From: Acidobacteriota bacterium
GTDB lineage: Bacteria > Acidobacteriota > Vicinamibacteria > Vicinamibacterales > UBA2999
Length of the DNA stretch: 5,086 nt
Reading direction: 5' to 3'
NCBI GenBank assembly: GCA_947465275.1
Contig: CANIAI010000208.1
Coordinates: 1 to 5,086, forward strand
Under the pieces are notes generated by a model. It worked only from the letters and a program-made list of their open reading frames with translations, was not told where the DNA came from and ran no database searches. This document shows positions 1 to 5,086 of the stretch, one piece after another (positions within the stretch are counted from its first letter, which is position 1; each line of letters opens with the position of its first letter). A program made the translations under genes and the position numbers.

Positions 1-132
1 CAGCGGCCGCACCTCGGGCCGCGGGGCGCGCTCGACGACCAGGTCGACGCGCGCGCGGTCCGGCGCCCACACCCGCATCGACGTCCGCCCCTCGCGGACG
101 ACGGCGCCCAGCGTGGGAGTCCACTCACGCAT
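1..132 (-). CDS. treZ: Probable malto-oligosyltrehalose trehalohydrolase TreZ, N-terminal 44 residues only
   Basis: An open frame starts at ATG 132-130 and runs off the left edge without a stop. It is too short to stand out as an ORF, but its translation is clearly family-like. It begins MREWTPTLGAVV, then RTSMRVWAPDRARVDLVVE, the start of an N-terminal CBM48-type beta domain found in GH13 glucan-acting enzymes. The WAP motif followed by VDLVVE, without the GDFNxW seen at this point in branching enzymes, favours TreZ over GlgB; GlgX also fits less well. TreZ hydrolyses maltooligosyltrehalose to trehalose plus a shortened maltooligosaccharide, normally with TreY. A purine-rich stretch, GGGGCGGGAA (146-137), precedes the ATG by 4 bases and may act as a weak ribosome binding site. 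The catalytic domain is outside the window, so the enzyme class rests on the N-terminus and context only. Confidence 0.72.
   Translation of the reverse strand, partial: MREWTPTLGAVVREGRTSMRVWAPDRARVDLVVERAPRPEVRPL
125..132 (-). promoter_or_regulatory. Overlapping stop/start junction (ATGCGTGA), likely translational coupling
   Basis: The start codon of the treZ-like gene (132-130) lies inside the end of treS-mak, whose TGA is at 127-125. The 8-base overlap reads ATGCGTGA on the minus strand, with the two genes in different frames. Such overlaps commonly couple translation of neighbouring genes on one mRNA, so the genes are probably co-expressed. The overlap is seen directly; coupling is inferred. 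Confidence 0.6.
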
Positions 133-3100
133 GCGGTTCCCGCCCCAGGCGCAGCAGCCCGGCGAGCGGCACCGGCAGCCAGGCCGGGCGGTGGTCGAGC
201 TCGTAGCCGATTTCGTAGAACGCCTTGTCGACGACGAACGCGCGCAGCAGCAGGTCGAGATCGGCCCGGCGTGCCGGCACGAACCCCGACCCGCGCGCCG
301 CCTCGAGGTAGCCCCGCAGGAACGCCGCGCTCACCCAGCGCTCCCACAGGTCGGCCCAGGGTGCGAGCCGCTCGAGCCGATCGGTGCCGCCGCTGGCCGC
401 CAGGTGGAGCGCGGTGAGCGCGGCGTAACTGAAGGAGCGAAGCATCCCGGCGACATCGCGCAGCGGAGAGCACTTCGCGCGCCGCTCCGCGAGCGGCCGC
501 GCCGGTTCACCCTCGAAGTCGACGATCACGACGTCGCCCTCGGTGACGAGCACCTGCCCGAGGTGGTAATCGCCGTGGCACCGGATGCGGAGCCCGCCCT
601 CGGGGATACGCGCCAGCGCATCGAACGGCTCCAGCAGGCGCGGCGCGTCGGCGAGCGTCTCGCGGACGAGCGGCTGCACCTCGCTGGGCAGGCGGTCGTA
701 CGCCGTCCGCAGCGCCTCGAGGCGCGCCTCGGCGTCGGCCCGCATCGCGCGGCCCTGGTTGGTCAGGTCACGACCGGTGAACGGCTCGGCACTGAACGCC
801 GGCTCGGCCCCCTCGCCCTCACCCAGGTGGCGATGCAGCTCTCCGGTGCGCCGGCCCAGCACCTCCGCCGTGGCCAGGTAGCCCTCGACCGCGTGCGTCA
901 CCTCGGGGGGCCGGGTCTCGAGCTCGCCGCAGACCCACGCGGCCGGCAGGTCGGGATCGACGTCTGGCGGCGCCTCCGCGGCAACGCGCTCGAAGTAGCG
1001 GCCCAGCTCGTCGAGCGTCACCTGCCAGCCGTTGCCCTGGTTGGTGACGAAGTCCTGCACCATCGCGATGGCGGCCGGGCCCCCGTTCCCGCTCGGGCTC
1101 GCGCCGCCGGTGTCGTCTCCGACGTACTCCAGCACGCCGCGCAGGCGCGGCACCCGATCGAACTCGCGGCCCGCGAGGAAGAGCCCCACCTCGACGTCCG
1201 GATTCAGGCCGGGCTCCACGCGCCGGAACAGCTTGAGCATCAGGTGTCGTCCGAACAGCACCGAGCTGTTGCTCTGGTCGGGCGCGCTCCGGGTGATCGG
1301 CAGGAGCGCCTCGGGCGGCGGTCCCGGCACGGCGAATCCGGCGTTGCGCCCCGTCAGCGTCCCGTGCCGTAACCCGAGTACGTCATCCCGGTGCATCAGA
1401 TCGAGCAGCCGCAGGCAGGTCTCGTCGTCGAACAGCCCGTCGAACAGCACGCCCTTCCGGGCGCCCGTGATCTGCGCGAGCACCGCACGCGACTGCTGGG
1501 TCAGCAGCGTCGCCGCCGTCTCCCCGGATGCCGTGGCGAGCGGCAGGACGTAGCGCTCGTGGCCGCCATCGGCGTACGTCGCCTGGACCAGCGCGAGGAA
1601 GGCCGGGTTGGGCCCCCGGCGCAGCGTCGTCCAGTCGACCACGCGGGCTGACCGCAGGACACGCCCCTTGCCGCCGAACCAGCGCTGGCGCTGCAGGAAG
1701 GGGGCAAGCACCTGCCGGTCGACGATCGAACGGAGGCCGCCGTCGAGCAGGCCTTCCCAGACGACGCCGGCGAAGAGCGACGGAACGGGCGCCGGGTCGT
1801 CGATCACCGCGGGGGCGCGCGGCCCGACCGGGGAGACGACCGACTCGAGGCTGAACCAGTAGAAGCCGTAGCCGTCGAGCGCGAGCCTGTACGGCTCACT
1901 CGTGATCCTCGGGAACGGCGTGCCGCCCGTGAGCTCCACCGGCGTCAGCCCGGCGAACGCGGCGAGCGGAATCTCGACCGGCTGCACCGTGCGCGAGAGG
2001 TTCGCGACGCAGAGCACGACCTCCTGACGCGGCCCGGTCGTGTGCCGGCGCACGTAGGTGAGCACCTTCCGGTTGGCCGTCGGAATGAACTCGAGCGTGC
2101 CCCGCCCGAAGACCGGATGCTGGCGGCGCAGGGCGATGCGGCGCTTCATCCAGCTGAGGAGCGAGAACGGCGAGCGCTCCTGCGCCTCGACGTTGATCGC
2201 CTCGTAGCCGTAGACCGGGTCCATGATGACCGGAAAGTAGAGGCGCGCCGGGTCGCACCGTGAGAAGCCGGCGTTCCGGTCGCTCGTCCACTGCATCGGC
2301 GTGCGGACGCCGTTGCGGTCGCCGAGGTAGACGTTGTCGCCCATCCCGATCTCGTCGCCGTAATAGAGGACAGGCGTGCCCGGCATCGTGAACAGCAGGT
2401 TGTTCAGCAGCTCGATGCGCCGCCGGCTGTTCTCGAGCAGCGGGGCGAGGCGCCGCCGGATGCCGACGTTCAGCCGCATCTGGGCGTCGGCGGCGTACTG
2501 CGCGTACATGTAGTCGCGCTCCTCGTCGGTCACCATCTCGAGCGTCAGCTCGTCGTGGTTGCGCAGGAAGATCGCCCACTGGCACGTCTCGGGGATCTCG
2601 GGCGTCTGGTTCATGATCTCGACGATCGGATGGCGTTCCTCCTGCCGCAGCGCCATGAACATGCGCGGCATCAGCGGGAAGTGGAACGCCATGTGGCACT
2701 CATCCCCGTCGCCGAAGTAGGCGCGCACGTCGGACGGCCACTGGTTCGCCTCGGCGAGCAGCGCCCGGCCCGGGAACTCGGCGTCGAGCCGCCGCCGGAA
2801 CTCCCGCAGCATCGCGTGCGTTTCAGGGAGGTTCTCGTTGATCGTCCCCTCGCGCTCGACGAGGTACGGGATGGCGTCGAGACGCAGCGCATCGACCCCG
2901 AGACGCATCCAGAAACGCATCGCGTCCACGATGGCCTCGAACACCGCGGGGTTCTCGAGGTTGAGGTCGGGCTGGTGCGAGAAGAAGCGGTGCCAGTAGT
3001 ACTGGCCGGCGACCGCGTCGAACGTCCAGTTCGACGTCTCGGTGTCGGTGAAGATGACGCGCGTCCCGGCGTACGTCTCGTCGGTGTCGCTCCAGACGTA

Positions 3101-3478
3101 ATAGTCGCGCTCCGGTGATCCCTTCGGCGCGCGCCGCGCCCGCTGGAACCACGGGTGCCGGTCGGAGGTGTGGTTGACGACCAGCTCGGTCAGCACCCGG
3201 ATCTGCCGGGCGTGCGCCTCGTCGACGAAGCGCCGGAAGTCGTCGAGGGTGCCGTAGATCGGGTTGATGCTCGTGTAGTCGGCGATGTCGTAGCCGTCGT
3301 CGCGCAGCGGCGACGGATAGAAGGGCAGCAGCCAGAGGCAGGTGACCCCGAGGTCCTGCAGGTAGGGCAGCTTCCCGGTGAGGCCGGCGAAGTCGCCGAT
3401 GCCGTCACCGTTGCTGTCGGCGAAGGCGCGGACGTGCACCTCGTAGATGATCGCGTCCTTGTACCAGAGAGGGTCCAT
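125..3478 (-). CDS. treS: Trehalose synthase / maltokinase fusion protein (TreS-Mak)
   Basis: This bifunctional enzyme has 1,117 residues from the ATG, the usual length for the fusion. The N-terminal half is GH13 trehalose synthase (trehalose <-> maltose), opening with DPLWYKDAIIYEVHVRAF. It carries ELVVNHTSDRHPWFQ (98-112), nucleophile D201 in ALRLDAIPYL (codon 2878-2876), acid/base E243 in LLAEANQW (2752-2750) and D309 in FLRNHDELTLEMV (2554-2552). A beta-sandwich ends near 547, followed by a Pro-rich linker (about 547-567). The C-terminal half is an aminoglycoside-phosphotransferase-like maltokinase making alpha-maltose 1-phosphate from maltose and ATP. It shows QRWFGGKGR (598-606), QSNSSV (735-740), K749, NPDVE (759-763), the catalytic loop HGDYHLGQ (968-975; D970 codon 571-569) and the metal-site motif VDFEGEP (D987). 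An in-frame GTG at 3487 would add three residues; I prefer the ATG because the Shine-Dalgarno-like GAG is too close to the GTG, though neither site is strong. It sits 24 bases after glgE and overlaps the next gene, and it supplies the GlgE substrate. No signal peptide is seen, so it is probably cytoplasmic. Confidence 0.96.
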   Translation of the reverse strand: MDPLWYKDAIIYEVHVRAFADSNGDGIGDFAGLTGKLPYLQDLGVTCLWLLPFYPSPLRDDGYDIADYTSINPIYGTLDDFRRFVDEAHARQIRVLTELVVNHTSDRHPWFQRARRAPKGSPERDYYVWSDTDETYAGTRVIFTDTETSNWTFDAVAGQYYWHRFFSHQPDLNLENPAVFEAIVDAMRFWMRLGVDALRLDAIPYLVEREGTINENLPETHAMLREFRRRLDAEFPGRALLAEANQWPSDVRAYFGDGDECHMAFHFPLMPRMFMALRQEERHPIVEIMNQTPEIPETCQWAIFLRNHDELTLEMVTDEERDYMYAQYAADAQMRLNVGIRRRLAPLLENSRRRIELLNNLLFTMPGTPVLYYGDEIGMGDNVYLGDRNGVRTPMQWTSDRNAGFSRCDPARLYFPVIMDPVYGYEAINVEAQERSPFSLLSWMKRRIALRRQHPVFGRGTLEFIPTANRKVLTYVRRHTTGPRQEVVLCVANLSRTVQPVEIPLAAFAGLTPVELTGGTPFPRITSEPYRLALDGYGFYWFSLESVVSPVGPRAPAVIDDPAPVPSLFAGVVWEGLLDGGLRSIVDRQVLAPFLQRQRWFGGKGRVLRSARVVDWTTLRRGPNPAFLALVQATYADGGHERYVLPLATASGETAATLLTQQSRAVLAQITGARKGVLFDGLFDDETCLRLLDLMHRDDVLGLRHGTLTGRNAGFAVPGPPPEALLPITRSAPDQSNSSVLFGRHLMLKLFRRVEPGLNPDVEVGLFLAGREFDRVPRLRGVLEYVGDDTGGASPSGNGGPAAIAMVQDFVTNQGNGWQVTLDELGRYFERVAAEAPPDVDPDLPAAWVCGELETRPPEVTHAVEGYLATAEVLGRRTGELHRHLGEGEGAEPAFSAEPFTGRDLTNQGRAMRADAEARLEALRTAYDRLPSEVQPLVRETLADAPRLLEPFDALARIPEGGLRIRCHGDYHLGQVLVTEGDVVIVDFEGEPARPLAERRAKCSPLRDVAGMLRSFSYAALTALHLAASGGTDRLERLAPWADLWERWVSAAFLRGYLEAARGSGFVPARRADLDLLLRAFVVDKAFYEIGYELDHRPAWLPVPLAGLLRLGREPHA

Positions 3479-3502
3479 GGCAGGCACGGGCTCGGCTGCG
3501 GC
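3479..3502 (-). other. glgE to treS-mak spacer (24 bases), no promoter or terminator seen
   Basis: The gap between the glgE stop and the treS-mak ATG is 24 bases, or 15 if the upstream GTG is used. It holds no strong Shine-Dalgarno sequence; the best candidate is a GAG 12 bases before the ATG. There is no T-run hairpin. The spacing supports a single transcript, with ribosomes perhaps re-initiating after glgE. Confidence 0.6.
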
Positions 3503-5086
3503 TCAGGGCCGCCCGAAGACGAAAAGGTGGGCGGTGCGGTGTGACGGGTCGAGGCGCACGAAGTTCCACTCGCCGCGCCAGGTGTAGCGGGCGCCGTCGA
3601 GCAGGTCCTCGGCGATGAACGGCTCGTGCGGCGACAGGCCGAGCGCGGCCAGCGGCACCTGCACGTGCCCCTGCTGCACCGCATGGACGTCCATGTTCGC
3701 GACGACGAAGGCGTGATCGGGGCGCACGTGCGCGCCGCGTGCGTCATCGGACCGCGCGTCGAGCTTGGCGAACGCGAGCAGTGCGCCGTTGTCGGTGCCC
3801 GGAAACACCAGCGTGTCGTTGCGCTGCAGCGCCGGATGGGCCTCGCGGATCTGGTTCACGCGGGCGATGAGCTCGCGCAGCGGCGCCTGCCTGTAGTCGC
3901 GCGGCCGGAACTGGTACTTCTCGGAGTCGAGGTATTCCTCCGACCCGGGGCGCACCGGTGCGTGCTCGCACAGCTCGTAGCCGCTGTAGATGCCGTACGA
4001 CGCCGACAGCGTCGCCGCCAGGATGAGCCGCAGTTCGAACGCCGCGCGTCCGCCGGTCTGCAGGAACTCGTGGAGGATGTCGGGCGTATTCGCGAAGAAG
4101 TTCGGGCGCATGTACTCGCGCAGTTCGGTGCCCGTCAGCTCCTCGAGGTAGACGCGCAGGTCCCACGCGCTGTTCTTCCAGGTGAAGTAGGTGTACGACT
4201 GGCTGAAGCCCGCCTTCGCGAGGTAGCGCATCAGCGCGGGCCGGGTGAACGCCTCGGCCAGGAAGATCGTGCGCGGGTGCTGGCGCTGCACCTCGGCGAT
4301 CACCCACTCCCAGAACCGCAGGCTCTTCGTGTGCGGGTTGTCGACGCGGAAGATCGAGACGCCGTGCGCGACCCAGAACAGGAACACGTCGCGGAGCGCG
4401 TCCCACAGCCCCATCCAGTCGTCCGACTCGAAGTCGAGCGGATAGATGTCCTGGTACTGCTTGGGGGGGTTCTCGGCGTACTTGATCGAGCCGTCGGGCC
4501 GATGCCGGAACCACTCGGGGTGCTGGCGCACCCACGGGTGATCGGGCGACGCCTGGAACGCGATGTCGAGCGCCACCTCGAGTCCCACGCGGTTCGCGAC
4601 CGCCACGAAGCGATCGAAGTCGGCGAGCGTGCCGAGCCCCGGCTCGATGGCGGTATGCCCCCCCTCGGCGGCCCCGATCGCCCACGGGCTGCCGGGGTCG
4701 CCCGGCTGTGCGACGAGCGCGTTGTTGCGTCCCTTCCGATGCGTGGTGCCAATCGGGTGCACGGGGGGCAGGTACAGCACCTGGAAGCCGAGCGCCGCGA
4801 TCTCGGGCAGGCGCGCCTCGGCCTCACGCAGGGTGCCGCTGCGGGTGACGTCCGGGGTGCACGAGCGTGGGAACATCTCGTACCAGGCGCCGTAGCGCGC
4901 CCGCTCGACGTCGACCGTGACGCGCAGCGGCGGCTCCGACCGGGTCGCCTGCCCGCGGTCGGGATACCGCTGCATCAGCGCGGTGAGCTCCGGGTCGCGT
5001 GCGGCCCACACACGCGACCGCTGCGAGCGGCTGCCGCCGACGTAGTCGGCGAACTCGAGCAGCGGCAGCGCGTCGTCGCCACCCTC
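3503..5086 (-). CDS. glgE: Alpha-1,4-glucan:maltose-1-phosphate maltosyltransferase GlgE (5' end cut by window edge)
   Basis: GlgE transfers maltosyl units from alpha-maltose 1-phosphate to the non-reducing end of an alpha-1,4-glucan in the cytoplasm. The frame is open from the right edge to a TGA at 3505-3503, giving 527 visible residues. The family usually has about 650-700, so roughly 130-170 N-terminal residues (the N-terminal beta domain) lie outside. A GTG at 5011 is not the true start, because the 25 codons upstream continue family-like sequence. Numbering from the first visible codon, the GH13 barrel begins near the motif YGAWYEMFPRS (about 65-75). The likely nucleophile is D249 in FRVDNPHTK (codon 4342-4340), the acid/base E278 in FLAEAFTRP (4255-4253), and the third acid D336 in ANTPDILHEF (4081-4079). 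K118 (HRKGRNN), S180 (ASPDHPW), and N206, K209 and Y211 (ENPPKQY) match the phosphate-contacting residues I recall for Streptomyces GlgE, which separates it from ordinary amylases. YSGYELCEH and RPGSEEYLDSEKY are further GlgE signatures. The C-terminal beta domain is complete. It is the first visible gene of the operon. Confidence 0.96.
   Translation of the reverse strand, partial: EGGDDALPLLEFADYVGGSRSQRSRVWAARDPELTALMQRYPDRGQATRSEPPLRVTVDVERARYGAWYEMFPRSCTPDVTRSGTLREAEARLPEIAALGFQVLYLPPVHPIGTTHRKGRNNALVAQPGDPGSPWAIGAAEGGHTAIEPGLGTLADFDRFVAVANRVGLEVALDIAFQASPDHPWVRQHPEWFRHRPDGSIKYAENPPKQYQDIYPLDFESDDWMGLWDALRDVFLFWVAHGVSIFRVDNPHTKSLRFWEWVIAEVQRQHPRTIFLAEAFTRPALMRYLAKAGFSQSYTYFTWKNSAWDLRVYLEELTGTELREYMRPNFFANTPDILHEFLQTGGRAAFELRLILAATLSASYGIYSGYELCEHAPVRPGSEEYLDSEKYQFRPRDYRQAPLRELIARVNQIREAHPALQRNDTLVFPGTDNGALLAFAKLDARSDDARGAHVRPDHAFVVANMDVHAVQQGHVQVPLAALGLSPHEPFIAEDLLDGARYTWRGEWNFVRLDPSHRTAHLFVFGRP

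Noticed and set aside
113..1372. A 419-codon plus-strand open frame opposite the maltokinase half and the treZ start
   Set aside because: It is antisense to a gene with clear conserved motifs. Its translation is rich in Arg, Ala, Pro and Gly without recognisable domains, as expected for shadow frames in high-GC DNA.
1896..2699. A 267-codon minus-strand frame inside treS
   Set aside because: It is a frame-shifted reading of the trehalose synthase domain, whose true frame shows the catalytic motifs uninterrupted. The composition is Arg/Ala/Pro-rich and there is no sign of a real frameshift.
3501..3520. Small GC-rich inverted repeat near the glgE stop (CGGC...GCCG)
   Set aside because: The stem is about 4 base pairs with no T-run, overlaps coding sequence, and is expected by chance at this GC content. 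It is not a credible terminator.
2555..3544. Plus-strand open frames opposite the start of treS-mak
   Set aside because: They are antisense shadows rich in Val, Arg and Glu with no plausible ribosome binding site or known motif.
3190..3747. A minus-strand frame spanning the glgE/treS-mak junction
   Set aside because: It overlaps the end of glgE and the start of treS-mak in a different frame. The Ser/Thr/Arg-rich translation has no domain signature, and both flanking genes have normal ends.
3744..4685. A 313-codon minus-strand frame inside glgE
   Set aside because: It is a shadow of glgE in another frame. The glgE frame is continuous and matches the family over the whole stretch.

Overview
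The window is a high-GC (about 70% by eye), gene-dense piece of bacterial chromosome. All real coding sequence is on the minus strand. It encodes one continuous metabolic gene cluster for interconversion of trehalose, maltose and alpha-1,4-glucan. Lineage cannot be fixed from three genes. The GC content, the TreS-maltokinase fusion and the gene set suit a soil-type bacterium such as an acidobacterium, a related uncultured high-GC phylum or an actinomycete; this is a weak inference.

Reading in the direction of transcription (right to left), the layout is as follows. (1) 5086-3503 is glgE, alpha-1,4-glucan:maltose-1-phosphate maltosyltransferase, with its 5' end cut off by the window edge. (2) A 24-base gap follows. 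(3) 3478-125 is a full-length fusion of trehalose synthase (TreS, GH13) and maltokinase (Mak/Pep2). (4) An 8-base overlap follows. (5) 132-1 is the first 44 codons of a third enzyme, best read as malto-oligosyltrehalose trehalohydrolase (TreZ), which runs off the left edge. There is no intergenic stretch above 24 bases, and I see no RNA gene, mobile element, repeat array, CRISPR array, terminator or clear promoter.

The enzymes work in sequence. TreS isomerises trehalose to maltose, the fused kinase phosphorylates maltose to alpha-maltose 1-phosphate, and GlgE adds maltosyl units to glucan. TreZ, with a TreY partner not seen here, would run the other way by releasing trehalose from glucan chains. 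If the TreZ call is right, one operon carries both directions of the trehalose-glucan cycle. This is a known type of pathway in a slightly informative arrangement; I found no evidence of an undescribed system. Catalytic residues are intact in both complete or nearly complete genes.
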